Of a stretch of DNA of 19,441 nt, positions 6,677 to 15,400 are shown one piece after another; position 1 is the first letter of the stretch, and every line of letters begins with the position of its first letter. The DNA is from CAZFVY01 sp964522665. Lineage in GTDB: Bacteria > Verrucomicrobiota > Verrucomicrobiia > Limisphaerales > CAZFVY01. Both the position numbers and the translations under genes were made by a program. The stretch is taken from assembly GCA_964522665.1 (NCBI GenBank), contig CAZFVY010000123.1, forward strand, positions 1 through 19,441. Direction: 5' to 3'. The notes beneath the pieces are model-generated. The model did not search any database. It was not told where the DNA came from and saw only the letters and a program-made list of their open reading frames with translations.

Positions 6677-9172
6677 TCACGCCCACACCGCCGCCGTTGT
6701 CGTCCCACCCCCGCCGCCCGTCCCGAGCATCGCGCTCACCAGCATGATCGCGCCGTCCTCGACCGCCATGTGCGCCACGCCGACCACGATCGCGTTCAAC
6801 GCGCCCAGGCTTTGGCTCACGAGATAGTCCGCCCCGTTCTGCTTGACCAGCGTGTCACTGGCCATGACCGGCCCTTTGACGCGCACGAGAGCCTCGCCGG
6901 TCTTTTGAACCTTCAGCACGCTCGCGGCGTCCTCGTTGTGACGCACGGTTACGCCCGCGAAGACCGTGTGCGAGTCATCAACCGCGGACGGCATCACCGC
7001 TTCCGTAGAGGCGTTTTGCTGATTGTCGTCGCCGACCGCCGCGCGCGTCGTCGGCGCTTTCCAGATCGGCGTGCCGACCGCCAGCGACCCAACGCCCCCG
7101 TCAATCGTCACCGGCGTCGTCAACGCGTCGCCCTGCCCGAGCAGCACGTTCACCTCGGCGTCCAGCGTCTTGCCCAGGCCGCGATTCTGCTTGAGGCCGG
7201 CCGCCAGCCGCTTCTCTTCGTTGGCCTGCGCGCGCAACTCCTCTTGCCCTGGTAGCAACGAGTTTTCCCGCGTGCGCCGATCCAAGATTCGCTCCGGTTG
7301 ATAGAAGTTCTCGCCCAACTCACTCGTGAATTCGATCTCGGCCGTTTGACCCTCGTTCGAACATTTGATCGTGATCCGGTTCATCACGCCCGTTAAGTCC
7401 GTGATTGTGTCCCCCGGATTCAACTTGATCTCGAAACCCCCTTGCGCGAACCAGTACTGCAAGTTCGAGAGCGCCGCCGCGATCTCGTTCGCCTTGGTCA
7501 CCGCCGTCTTCCCATCCGCGTAGGGAACCTCGACCGTGACGCCGTTCTTCACCACCGCCTCGACGCGCAGCCCCGGCACGTTCTCCTGCCCGTCGCGGCC
7601 CAGCGGGCCGTAGAGCGTCACGAACTGCTCCGCCTCGAACGTCAACGCCGCCTGGACCCGCGGCAGCGCGATGGTCGGCCGCGCGTTCATCACCGCCAAC
7701 TTGTCCACGATCATCACCCAATCCGTCGTCGAAACCACCGGCTCATCCAGGATGATGAACCGCCCATTTTCGCCCGAGTCATCCACCGTGAACGGCCGAT
7801 CCTGCCACACCTTTTGACCGGCAACCCAGGCTTCCAAGTCGAATCGTTCCGGGCGAATGTTCCGAAACAATTCATTGCCCACATTGAACCCCTGCACGAT
7901 CACGAACCCGTTCGAGTCCACCACCTGATCGATCTCCGCCGTCATTTCGCCCGTTTTGGGATCGTAATCGACTTTGGCCGTCAATTGCTCCGTGATGTCC
8001 ATCGCGATCGTCTCGCGCGTCACCCCGTTGATCACGACCTCGGCGGGCGGACGAAACGCCCGGAACACCACCTGCGTCAAGTAGAGCGCGGCCGGCATGT
8101 CCATGCGCGACCGGCCGCCGAACTTGCGCCGATCATCAAATACCACGTCGTCCCGCATCGCCGCGTACTGCGCCACCGTGATCTCCAACGCCCGCGCCGC
8201 GGCCAGGTGCCGCCCCTCCTGATGCCCTTCGTCGTTCGGGATCGCGTTGAACCGCACGCCGTCCGCCCGCGCGCCGAGGTTGTAAATCTCCGTCATGAAC
8301 AAACTCAGGTCCGACCCCCAAAAGGCTTCCCACGCCCGGTTCCAATCCGGGACCATGCCGATGTTCAACACCGTGTAGAGATTGCGGTCGCCCACGATGT
8401 AACGCCGCGTCGGATGCCCGCTCAGCGTCGTGCCCACCGATTGATTGTCCGAAGTCAACGGCGCGTCCGGCAACGTCCCTTCGCCCTTGCGCGCCCACAC
8501 CAGCGAATTCGGGCCGCCCATCAGCGTGAACACCGTCCCCTGCCGCTCGGAGATTTCCAGCAACGCCTCCGCCAGACTCTTGCCCGATAGCATGTCGATC
8601 GCTGGCGCCGCGACCGCGATCTGATCCGGATGATACGTCCGCTGCCAAACCTGATTCACCGTGCCCCGACCGGGAAAGTTCTCCGCGTTGAACGCGAAGA
8701 TGTAATCAAGGATCGTCGCCGCCGAGTAAGGCGTCGTCGTGAACGTCTTCTTATGCGCCGCCCAATCCTGCGGCAAAATGTGCCAGTAACGCCGCTTCCG
8801 AAACCCGTTCACGATGCGCGTGTCGGGCATGTTGAACGCGCCGAACACCCGGTCCCATTGCAGGTATTCCCGCCGGTCTATGAACTCCGCCGTCCAACGA
8901 TTTCCGCCGCTCGATAGCAACGTCGGCGCCGTCTTGCAGATGCCCCAAAACGTTTTTCCAAACAACGTGATGCTCATGCTTGCCCCCACCAGCACGTTCA
9001 ATCTCCCCGTCGGATCCTGATCCACGTAGGTGATCACCGCGCTCGCCGGCGAATGCCCCCAGCTCCACGTCAACGAAATCGACTGCGCCACGAACTGCGC
9101 CTTCTCCTGCGTGCCCGGCCCGCGCAAAGGCTGCTGCACCACCACCACCGGCTGACTCCACGCGCTGCTCAT
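6677..9172 (-). CDS. Phage tail-hub/baseplate-like protein (831 aa)
   Basis: The N-terminal 300 residues follow the order seen in phage hub proteins of the gpD/gp27 type. A beta barrel comes first (WGHSPASAVITYVDQ...SITLFGKTFWGICKT), then ATILDYIFAFNAEN, then the helix KSLAEALLEISERQGTVFTL, which resembles the conserved 'LxxIxxxTG' helix of that family. The middle is mixed alpha/beta. The last 150 residues (VFAGVTVRHNEDAASVLKV...GEALVRVKGPV) look like the small beta barrel of phage decoration or head-fibre proteins. The ATG overlaps the stop of the 97-aa gene (ATGA), so the pair is translationally coupled. The call rests on pattern recognition without a search; a different large virion protein remains possible. 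No signal peptide is present. Confidence 0.6.
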   Translation of the reverse strand: MSSAWSQPVVVVQQPLRGPGTQEKAQFVAQSISLTWSWGHSPASAVITYVDQDPTGRLNVLVGASMSITLFGKTFWGICKTAPTLLSSGGNRWTAEFIDRREYLQWDRVFGAFNMPDTRIVNGFRKRRYWHILPQDWAAHKKTFTTTPYSAATILDYIFAFNAENFPGRGTVNQVWQRTYHPDQIAVAAPAIDMLSGKSLAEALLEISERQGTVFTLMGGPNSLVWARKGEGTLPDAPLTSDNQSVGTTLSGHPTRRYIVGDRNLYTVLNIGMVPDWNRAWEAFWGSDLSLFMTEIYNLGARADGVRFNAIPNDEGHQEGRHLAAARALEITVAQYAAMRDDVVFDDRRKFGGRSRMDMPAALYLTQVVFRAFRPPAEVVINGVTRETIAMDITEQLTAKVDYDPKTGEMTAEIDQVVDSNGFVIVQGFNVGNELFRNIRPERFDLEAWVAGQKVWQDRPFTVDDSGENGRFIILDEPVVSTTDWVMIVDKLAVMNARPTIALPRVQAALTFEAEQFVTLYGPLGRDGQENVPGLRVEAVVKNGVTVEVPYADGKTAVTKANEIAAALSNLQYWFAQGGFEIKLNPGDTITDLTGVMNRITIKCSNEGQTAEIEFTSELGENFYQPERILDRRTRENSLLPGQEELRAQANEEKRLAAGLKQNRGLGKTLDAEVNVLLGQGDALTTPVTIDGGVGSLAVGTPIWKAPTTRAAVGDDNQQNASTEAVMPSAVDDSHTVFAGVTVRHNEDAASVLKVQKTGEALVRVKGPVMASDTLVKQNGADYLVSQSLGALNAIVVGVAHMAVEDGAIMLVSAMLGTGGGGGTTTAAVWA

Positions 9173-9462
9173 ACGCCGGCCTCCGAAACATCAGATGTTT
9201 CGCCGCGTCGCAGCCTCGGCGAAGACGGCCCTTCCCCCTTCGCCCAGTCCGTTCCCACCCATGTCAGTCCATCCCTGTCCATCTTCGGCTCTACCGCCGG
9301 CAGCACGACCAGATGCTTTAGCTCCCCATGCCTCTCAGTCATCTCCTTCGTGACCACCTGAGCCGCCACCAACGCCAGTTCCCCGGCATCCAGCCGCCAA
9401 TAAAACTCCAGCGACTCCAAGTGATTATCCTCGAACGTCGCCAACATCATCCACAGTTTCAT
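9169..9462 (-). CDS. Small unrecognised protein coupled to the tail-hub-like gene (97 aa)
   Basis: GGAG sits seven bases before the ATG at 9462, and the stop overlaps the next start by ATGA, so the frame is real. Residues 1-75 (MKLWMMLATFEDNHLESLEF...) look like a compact alpha/beta domain that I cannot name. The C-terminal 20 residues, GPSSPRLRRGETSDVSEAGV, are coded entirely by the bipartite palindromic repeat, so this tail was probably added by repeat insertion. The position directly before a tail-hub-like gene suggests a virion-assembly role, which is inference. Confidence 0.7.
   Translation of the reverse strand: MKLWMMLATFEDNHLESLEFYWRLDAGELALVAAQVVTKEMTERHGELKHLVVLPAVEPKMDRDGLTWVGTDWAKGEGPSSPRLRRGETSDVSEAGV
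9184..9232. repeat. Bipartite palindromic element, copy 2 (inside a gene)
   Basis: CGAAACATC (9184-9192) and GATGTTTCG (9194-9202) form a perfect 9-bp palindrome around one base. It abuts CGCCGCGTCGCAGCCTCGG and following bases (9201-9231), which match copy 3 at about 26 of 31 positions. It supplies the last 20 codons of the 97-aa gene. Confidence 0.75.
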
Positions 9463-9588
9463 AACTTGTCTCCGCGTTAAAATTTTCGGCCAATTTCTTT
9501 AAGATCAGCCACACCCATATAATTCCCACCTGTCCTCCGCCCCGTCCTCCGTAGCTTCAGCGGAGGAGGAAGCTTTAGCGAAGGAGGA
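9463..9588. other. Intergenic spacer, 126 bp, locally AT-rich
   Basis: The half next to the 97-aa gene is AT-rich (AAAATTTTAACG, AATTATATGG on the minus strand) in an otherwise GC-rich block and could hold a promoter for the 97-aa/tail-hub pair, but no paired -35/-10 stands out. The other half is the CTCCGTAGC repeat. Confidence 0.4.
9545..9588. repeat. CTCCGTAGC hairpin repeat, intergenic, double
   Basis: TCCTCC (9545-9550) and GGAGGA (9562-9567) flank GTAGCTTCAGC. A second half-unit (AGCTTTAGCGAAGGAGGA) follows at once. It begins at the TGA of the 68-aa zinc-ribbon gene. This is the second hairpin of the bipartite element without its first hairpin. A transcription-end role is possible, but no T-run follows. 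Confidence 0.65.
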
Positions 9589-9795
9589 TCACTCCAAGAA
9601 CCGCACTCCCGCTTCCATCATCAGCTCTTTGCCCGCCTTCGACCGCGCCGCCACCCAACCCGCGATCGCGTCGATCGATTCATCAAAGTGATACCCGCAG
9701 CAGCCCGGGCAAGTTTCCACCCGCCGCGCCACCAACCCCTCGCAACCGAGACACACCTTCACCGTCTCCGTATTCATCTGCCGCGCTTTCGCCAT
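9589..9795 (-). CDS. Tiny zinc-ribbon protein (68 aa)
   Basis: Two CxxC knuckles, C15-L-G-C18 and C29-P-G-C32, ten residues apart, form a zinc ribbon at the N-terminal half, followed by a helix (SIDAIAGWVAARSKAGKEL). GGGGAAAAG upstream of the ATG is a plausible ribosome site. It follows another zinc-ribbon gene in the same direction, 29 bases away. Such small proteins are common in phage genomes and usually bind nucleic acid or protein; no specific role can be given. A CTCCGTAGC hairpin repeat follows the stop. Confidence 0.7.
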   Translation of the reverse strand: MAKARQMNTETVKVCLGCEGLVARRVETCPGCCGYHFDESIDAIAGWVAARSKAGKELMMEAGVRFLE

Positions 9796-9808
9796 AATCT
9801 TTTCCCCA

Positions 9809-9838
9809 CTTCAGCGTTCAGCCTTCAGCCTTTAGCGT
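9809..9838 (-). repeat. 7-bp all-frame-stop repeat, copy 4
   Basis: On the minus strand the block reads AACGCTA-AAGGCTG-AAGGCTG-AACGCTG. A TAA and three TGA occur at 7-base steps. The TGA at 9827-9825 is the stop of the 77-aa zinc-ribbon gene, whose last residues (NAKG) are coded by the repeat. Confidence 0.7.
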
Positions 9839-10058
9839 TCGAGAATTGTTCCACGTGGGACAACGCGTTCCATGTGGAACACCTTTCGATCCCGTCGAAC
9901 CACTCGACCTTGACCGAGTGACATTGCACGCACCGCCGCCAACCGCGCTCGTCGTCCTCGGTCTCCGTCACGTTGACGCACCCGTGGCAGAGCCAGTACC
10001 CGTGCCACAGGATGTCCGCCAACCCACGCTCCGGAACCGCTTGACCGCGCTGCCTCAT
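9825..10058 (-). CDS. Small zinc-ribbon protein (77 aa)
   Basis: CxxC pairs at C24-H-G-C27 and C43-V-Q-C46 make a zinc ribbon (YWLCHGCVNV ... RRCVQCHSVK). The ATG at 10058 lies two bases after the kinase stop (TGAGCATG) with GGCGGTGAG just upstream, so it is coupled to the kinase gene. A longer frame reaching 10259 overlaps the kinase and was rejected. The last 20 residues (ERCSTWNALSHVEQFSNAKG) do not look like a folded domain: they are coded by two parS-like palindromes and by the 7-bp repeat, which suggests the native protein ended near residue 57. The role is unknown. Confidence 0.7.
   Translation of the reverse strand: MRQRGQAVPERGLADILWHGYWLCHGCVNVTETEDDERGWRRCVQCHSVKVEWFDGIERCSTWNALSHVEQFSNAKG
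9847..9881. promoter_or_regulatory. Pair of parS-like palindromes
   Basis: TGTTCCACGTGGGACA (9847-9862) and CGTTCCATGTGGAACA (9866-9881) are near-perfect palindromes with centres 19 bp apart. Both resemble the ParB site consensus TGTTNCACGTGAAACA. They lie inside the 3' end of the zinc-ribbon gene. No parA or parB gene is in the window, so a host ParB or an unrelated repeat are both possible. Confidence 0.35.
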
Positions 10059-10060
10059 GC

Positions 10061-10609
10061 TCACCGCCAACCATTCGTCCACATCACGTCGAGCAGCCGT
10101 TCCGTGCGTTGCCGCAACATCTCGATCGTGCCGTCGTTCACGATCTGGAAGTTGAAAGGCAACGCCGCCACCTGCTCCGACACATGCGCGTCCTCCGCTG
10201 GCAAGCCATGTCGCACGACTGACACCAGCGCGCCGCGGTGTTCCCGCACCATCTTGCATTCGTTCGCGAAGCGACAGTCCGTCACCACCGCCAGTGCGGA
10301 GTGTTGATCGGTGCTGCGCTCAATCTCCCATTCGTCCAACCGGTCGGCGACCTGGCTAACCCAATAGTCGTCGCCGAACTGGACCCGCCGGTATTCCGTC
10401 CCCCACCATTGAAGCATCGCGCGATACCTCGCCTTGTGGACCTCGATGTAGTCCAGCGTGACGCCACAGACCTGCGCCACCTCCTGTTTCAACGCGTCCG
10501 CAAACGCGAACCGTTCCGCCGAAACGCCGCGCGCCTCGGCCCACTCCCGCGCGAACGCCGCGACCGTATCCTTGCCCGATCGCTTCTGCCCAATGAGTCC
10601 AATGATCAT
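10061..10609 (-). CDS. Deoxynucleoside monophosphate kinase, T4 gp1 type (182 aa)
   Basis: The protein opens with MIIGLIGQKRSGKDTVA, a P-loop of the form GxxxxGKD at residues 7-14, as in phage dNMP kinases that convert dNMPs to dNDPs with ATP. Later stretches such as LQWWGTEYRR (template-binding region) and VVTDCRFANE also fit this family. GGAGG sits seven bases before the ATG at 10609, in the short gap after the thymidylate synthase stop. An in-frame extension to 10729 is antisense-like overlap and was rejected. With thymidylate synthase directly upstream, the pair would feed dTTP synthesis during replication. Length is near the T4 enzyme's, though shorter. Confidence 0.85.
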   Translation of the reverse strand: MIIGLIGQKRSGKDTVAAFAREWAEARGVSAERFAFADALKQEVAQVCGVTLDYIEVHKARYRAMLQWWGTEYRRVQFGDDYWVSQVADRLDEWEIERSTDQHSALAVVTDCRFANECKMVREHRGALVSVVRHGLPAEDAHVSEQVAALPFNFQIVNDGTIEMLRQRTERLLDVMWTNGWR

Positions 10610-10623
10610 AGCGTTTCCTCCGG

Positions 10624-11451
10624 TTAAACGATCATCTTGGCCTTGATCGGCGGATGACTCTCGTAATCGATCAGCTTGATGTCCTCCGGCGTGAACCCGT
10701 CGATGCTCGTGACGTTCGGGTTGAGCCATAGATGCGGCGGAGTCATCGGCTCCCGATTCAACTGCTCTCGCACCGCGGGGAAATGCTCGTGGTAGATGTG
10801 CGCGTCGTTGAACGTCAGCACGCAGGCGCCCGGCTTATATCCAGTAACGTGCGCCACCATCGCCAGCAGCAGCGCGTACGACGCGATGTTGAACGGCACC
10901 CCCAGGAACATATCGCAGCTTCGCTGCACCGCGTGGACCGACAGCCGGCCATCGGCCACGAAGAACTGAAACAGCATGTGGCACGGCGGCAACGCCATCT
11001 GCTCGATCTCGCCCGGATTCCAAGCCGTGACCACATGCCGCCGATCGCTGGGATTCTTTTTCAATCGCTCGATCACCTCGGCCAGCTGGTCCACCGTCCG
11101 CCCGTCGTGGCAAAGCCATCGGCGCCATTGCACCCCGTAGATGCGCCCCAGGTCGCCGGGAAACTTCGCCTTCGGTTTCCAGTAATCCGCCTCCGCGTTG
11201 TCCGTCCAGATCGTGCGCTCCGACCCGTTCAACTGCTTGAGCCGGTTGTCGTCCGAGCTGCCCTCCAGGAACCAAAGTAATTCACTGGTCACCGCCTTGA
11301 ACGCGAGCCGTTTCGTCGTCATCGCCGGAAAGCCTTCGTCGAGATGAAACCTCGCTTGCCGCGCGAAAATCGCGCGCGTCATCCCGTTCCGACCTTCCCG
11401 ATCCGAACCATGCTCCATGATCTGCCGTAGAATTTCCTGATACTCTTTCAT
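10624..11451 (-). CDS. thyA: Thymidylate synthase (275 aa)
   Basis: It converts dUMP to dTMP using methylene-tetrahydrofolate. All key sites are present: the catalytic cysteine in ALPPCHMLFQFF (C157), the phosphate-binding QRSCD (176-180), the dUMP-selecting Asn in GVPFNIASY (N187), and FNDAHIYHEH with H217 and Y219. The stretch TIWTDN then GDLGRIYGVQWRRW matches the family, and the C-terminus ESHPPIKAKMIV is intact. Asn187 argues against a dCMP hydroxymethylase, which has Asp there. The N at residue 85, where E. coli has the second Trp, is also seen in the T4 enzyme. Length is close to the E. coli 264 aa. It is followed 14 bases later by the dNMP kinase, so both act on phage or host DNA precursors. 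Confidence 0.95.
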   Translation of the reverse strand: MKEYQEILRQIMEHGSDREGRNGMTRAIFARQARFHLDEGFPAMTTKRLAFKAVTSELLWFLEGSSDDNRLKQLNGSERTIWTDNAEADYWKPKAKFPGDLGRIYGVQWRRWLCHDGRTVDQLAEVIERLKKNPSDRRHVVTAWNPGEIEQMALPPCHMLFQFFVADGRLSVHAVQRSCDMFLGVPFNIASYALLLAMVAHVTGYKPGACVLTFNDAHIYHEHFPAVREQLNREPMTPPHLWLNPNVTSIDGFTPEDIKLIDYESHPPIKAKMIV

Positions 11452-11475
11452 CTTCTTTTGTTTGGTTGATTGTGT

Positions 11476-11697
11476 TTAGTTCACTGCAATTACTCTTCCC
11501 TCCGCGTCCCAACCGAGCAGGCCCAACTCCTCCTCCGTCAAGTGCCGCGCGATCTTCCTGCGCGTATGCCCGCCGCGGCCGGGCTTGCCATTGATCACCT
11601 GCGACAAATGACTCCGTCCCACCCCCGCCAGCCGCGCCAGCGACGACGCCGTCAGGCATCGCTTCCTCAGTGATTGATGAAACTTGAAGTTCTTCAT
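11476..11697 (-). CDS. Small HTH (XRE/lambda-repressor-like) DNA-binding protein (73 aa)
   Basis: Residues 14-50 (LTASSLARLAGVGRSHLSQVINGKPGRG) are a helix-turn-helix of the XRE type, with the turn at AGVGRSHLSQ. The short length leaves only the DNA-binding domain and a tail (EEELGLLGWDAEGRVIAV). The ATG at 11697 has GAGGA about nine bases upstream; a GTG at 11727 would add ten residues coded by a GGGAAGCAT-type minisatellite and is less likely. It lies between the replication genes and thyA, so it may control this operon as a small repressor or activator. No operator can be named. Confidence 0.75.
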   Translation of the reverse strand: MKNFKFHQSLRKRCLTASSLARLAGVGRSHLSQVINGKPGRGGHTRRKIARHLTEEELGLLGWDAEGRVIAVN

Positions 11698-11701
11698 AAC
11701 T

Positions 11702-11738
11702 CTCATTCCTCGTATGCTTCCCATCACTCCTATTTCCC
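11702..11738. repeat. GGGAAGGAT-type 9-bp minisatellite, spacer copy
   Basis: On the minus strand the spacer before the HTH gene reads GGGAAATAGGAGTGATGGG then AAGCATACGAGGAATGAGAG. The units match those in the helicase gene (notably the copy at 14850-14891) loosely. The block also supplies the GAGGA ribosome site of the HTH gene. Confidence 0.45.
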
Positions 11739-11948
11739 GGACGCACGCGCTCGCGCCTTCCGCCGGTTAATCAGCCGCGACGCCTTCGCGATCGCCTTCC
11801 TCCGTTTCCGCTTCACGAACCAGTCCAACGGTCGCCCGTATTTCTCCGGCAACGCCCGCGCGTGCTTCCGACCGAGCCGCTTCGACCACGGCCCACTCCC
11901 GATGTTTCCGATCCCCAATGCCAATCCAGATAAAGCAGCAATGTTCAT
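11730..11948 (-). CDS. Small very basic protein (72 aa)
   Basis: A perfect AAGGAGG lies six bases before the ATG at 11948, in the short gap after the membrane-protein gene, so the start is firm. The first 20 residues (MNIAALSGLALGIGNIGSG) are hydrophobic and glycine-rich, perhaps a short membrane or targeting segment. The rest is strongly basic (VKRKRRKAIAKASRLINRRKARARASGK) and could bind nucleic acid. I do not recognise it. Its TAG stop falls in the minisatellite spacer. Confidence 0.65.
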   Translation of the reverse strand: MNIAALSGLALGIGNIGSGPWSKRLGRKHARALPEKYGRPLDWFVKRKRRKAIAKASRLINRRKARARASGK

Positions 11949-11959
11949 AGTCGCCTCCT

Positions 11960-12352
11960 TCAGAGATAGAGAACCACCTTCCAACCTGGATCCCGCACCG
12001 GATCGTGAAAGACCACCTCCACGGCGTCGTCACTCACCTCGCGGCACGCCCGCTCGAACCGGTCCCCTCGGGGATTGATCAACGTCGAACCGACGCCGAA
12101 CGTCCCATGGCCATGCCGGATGTGGTAAGACGTCCGCCCCGGCTCCAAGTCGAACACCATCTTGATCGGCGCTCGCGTCTGCCGCAGCCGCACCGACGCC
12201 GCCGCCGGACTCCCGGGCCGGGCGAGATTCGCCTTCGCATGGTTCATCCGCCCTTCAAACGCCGCGTCCCGATACTTAAACCACCGCCACATCAGCCACG
12301 TGACCCCACCCGCGATCACCGCCGCCGCCACCATTTGCATTACATACTGCAT
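11960..12352 (-). CDS. Single-pass membrane protein of unknown function (130 aa)
   Basis: One transmembrane helix near the N-terminus (VAAAVIAGGVTWLMWRWF, about residues 8-25) is followed by a basic, then mixed, C-terminal domain of about 95 residues (IKMVFDLEPGRTSYHIRHGH ... EVVFHDPVRD). AAGGA about nine bases before the ATG supports the start. It sits directly after the helicase gene and just before the basic 72-aa gene. The family is not recognised; a membrane anchor for the replication complex or a phage inner-membrane protein would fit, but this is a guess. Confidence 0.65.
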   Translation of the reverse strand: MQYVMQMVAAAVIAGGVTWLMWRWFKYRDAAFEGRMNHAKANLARPGSPAAASVRLRQTRAPIKMVFDLEPGRTSYHIRHGHGTFGVGSTLINPRGDRFERACREVSDDAVEVVFHDPVRDPGWKVVLYL

Positions 12353-12384
12353 ACCGTCGTTTCCTTTCCGGCCTATTGGCCCGT

Positions 12385-12410
12385 CCTCCGTAGCCTCGGC
12401 GAAGGAGGAT
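12385..12410. repeat. CTCCGTAGC hairpin repeat, intergenic
   Basis: TCCTCC (12385-12390) and GGAGGA (12405-12410) enclose GTAGCCTCGGCGAA. It lies 17 bases after the stop of the helicase gene. It is close to the intergenic copy at 9545 and to the second half of the three in-gene bipartite elements. Confidence 0.65.
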
Positions 12411-12426
12411 CGTTATTTAGTGCCCG

Positions 12427-15400
12427 CTACAGCGCCATCCTCGGCGCGTCCGAATCGTTTGCTTCCGTGGCTTCGCCGCCCCCTTGCGCGGCCTCCACCA
12501 CCAAAAACAATTCACCCTTCCGGGGATCCGCCCAACGTTGCGACGCCACCCCTTCCCGTGATTTGAAAAGCTCCTCGTCCGACACCGGGCGATAACCCGC
12601 CGGGTGATAATCCACCGCGATCGCCCAGCACAACGACGGCGACGCGCCCTTGCCGAAACGTTGCCGATGCGAGCCGGGCAAAAAGTAACGCTGCGACGCC
12701 ATCTGATCCCGCGCGTCCCGCGTGGACAACGGCAACTCGCGCCCCGCCTTGCGCAGATGCGCCTGCAAATGCTCGAACACCGCCGCGTAATCCACGTAAA
12801 GCACGTACGACGCCCAACCCGTCGCCAGCCCCAACGCCGCCCCCGTTTGATTCTCCGCGCCCGGCGGATACCCCGGGCCGGGCAATTGCACCGCCTTGAA
12901 GCAGTGCGCCATCACATCCCGGAAAATTCCCAACTTGAAAGCCGTCACCACGTGCGTCCACACCTGATTCACGTTCACGTCCGCCCGCACGTCCCGCACC
13001 GCGATCCCCGTGTGCACCACCATGTCGATCCGAAACTTCTGCAACTCCGCTTCCTCGATCACGAGCGTCTTCAGAATCCCATCCTTCCCACCATTCCCAG
13101 CAGTCCCATTTTTCCCCTCAGTAGCCAGGATCTCCACCATCGCCATAAACCCCGCGTAACTCACCCCATGCACCTTGCGTGAGCGCGTCTCCGTTCCCTT
13201 GAGCGCCGGGTCCGCGCACCACTCCTGCCAAATCCGGTCGAACGCCGCCACGAAGCGGGCCCGGTGCAGCAACGCAAACCGCCCCAGCGTGAAGAAAAAC
13301 TTCTGGTTCAACTCGAACCACCGCATAAACGTCCGCAGCTCTTCCTCCGACCGGCCCTCTTTCCGCCGCTGCTCGGACACGTTGATATGCACAAACCTCT
13401 GCTCGATGCTCGACTTCCCTGATGTGTTCTCCCCCGTCACGATCGCGTTCGTGCGGATATGCCGCACCTGCTCGCCGAATTCCTTTTTCGACGCCGGCGC
13501 CCGGTCCATCAGCGATTTCAGGAACTCCACCTTCAGCCGGTCCAACCCCTGCTCGTACTCCTCATACCAAACCGGAATGTTGCAATACTGCTGCGCCGCC
13601 AACTGCATCCCGACCCGCGTCGAGTCCCCCATCTTGATCCCGCCCGAGCGGCGGAAACCCCACATCTGCATCATCCAACCCGCCAGCGTCGTCTTGCCGC
13701 CGCCGCGCTCGCCCGCGATCCAGAACCCCGGAAAATTACCCTCCCGCTCGAAAAACTCCGGCGCCGCGGCGAACGCCAGCACCGCCCCTAACGCCATGTA
13801 AGCCTCCGAACCCCGCAGCGTTTCCCGCAGATAGAAGGCCAGTTGTTGAAACAAACTCCGCACCGCCACGGGATCATCCTCCGCGCCCTCCACCAACTTC
13901 CAACCCTCCTCTGATTCCACGTCCCCCAGCGCCAACCCCACCGACGGCCGCAACGTCGGCCGGCCCAAACGAAACGCCTCCCCCTCCCAATCCGTTTCCC
14001 CGATCCGGTAGCCGATCCCCTGGTGCCACAGAATCCCCTCCTCATCCGGCGTCACCTTGATCGCCGGCTCGTCCGGCGACTTCGGCGACGTGATTAAACA
14101 ATCACTCACCGCCCACGCGCTCGCGTCCGCGTGCCACCCGAAGTGCGACAACTCGTAAACCTGCAGCCCGTCCAACTCCCGATTCATTTGGGCCATCAGC
14201 GCGTCCAACTCTTGTTGCCCCGTGGACCAACTGAATCCGCCTTGATTCGCCAGCCAGACCCGGAACTTCGTCGGCTGACTCAGGCTCTCCGCGTCCAGCA
14301 TCGCGATCCGCTCCGCGCCCAACCGCCCGCGCAACAACACCCGCCGGTTGATCTTCGGCCCCCGCTGCACCGAATACATCGGCGTCAACGTGAAATCCGA
14401 AACCGGAAACGGCGACCCCTCCAACACCCGCTCGATCGCGAACGCCGCGTCCCATTCACCATCCGTTCGCCCCAACTTCTGCGCGCTCTCGAGTTTCGCC
14501 TGCCACCACTCCCGGTCCTTGCGGTCCTTCAAGACCGACTTCAAAATGTAGTAACACCCAATGCAGTTGCGGTACGCCTCCGACACCTTCCGCACCAGCG
14601 CGATCCCGTCCCGGCCCGGACCCGACTCCCGCGCGAACCGGTCCAACTTCTTGGCGATCGACAACTCCCGATCACTGCCCGACAGCAGCAACGGCTTGAG
14701 AAACTTCTTCGCGACCCCCTTGCGAATGATCGCCTCCGCCTTTCCGTCAAACAACCCGAGCTGCGCGAACTCATTCCCCGGCCTGGCCTCCTTGAGCACC
14801 GCCAGAAACAACTTCCGAATTTCCGCCGCCGTTGCCGGATTGCCCCCTTCATTACTCCCATCCTTCCCATGCTTCGCATAAGTCCCATCCCTCAGCCGAG
14901 CCAGAGCCCCATCCCAATCCGCCTTGCCCTTTTCATCCCGCCACGAGTCCGGCAGCCACCCCACCTTGGCGTCGTAATTCTTCGCCGCCAAACTGATCGC
15001 CAGATACCGCGACCAAATTTGCGTGTCGTACCGCTTGTGATCATCCGCCTTGAACGACGCGAGCTTCGGATCACCCTTCTCCTCGTTGTCGAACACGACC
15101 GCGACCCGCTTGACGCCGACACGCTTCAACTCCGCGTGCAAATCTTGCACCAACGGATAACTCCCCGCTGAGTCATCCCGCGCCATCGAAATGCCCGGCA
15201 ACGCCACCGCGTGGACCAGACCCCCCAGCGCCGCCGCCACCGCGCACGCCTTGAACTCTCCCTCACAAATCACCACGCACTGCGGGGTGGGGCGAGACTC
15301 TGCCGAGCCGTGATCATTTCCCGCCAGCGCGCCAAACCTAGCCACGTAAAGCCGCGGCCGACCGCTCGCCGTCGAACCCTTGTGCGCCCTCAAGTCCAGC

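Noticed and set aside
9518..9523. Perfect TATAAT on the plus strand
   Set aside because: No plus-strand gene lies downstream and no -35 box accompanies it.
12547..12554. Exact KOPS-type GGGAAGGG on the minus strand (also near 9227)
   Set aside because: Two exact copies in 19 kb is about what chance predicts for an 8-base pattern with one free base.
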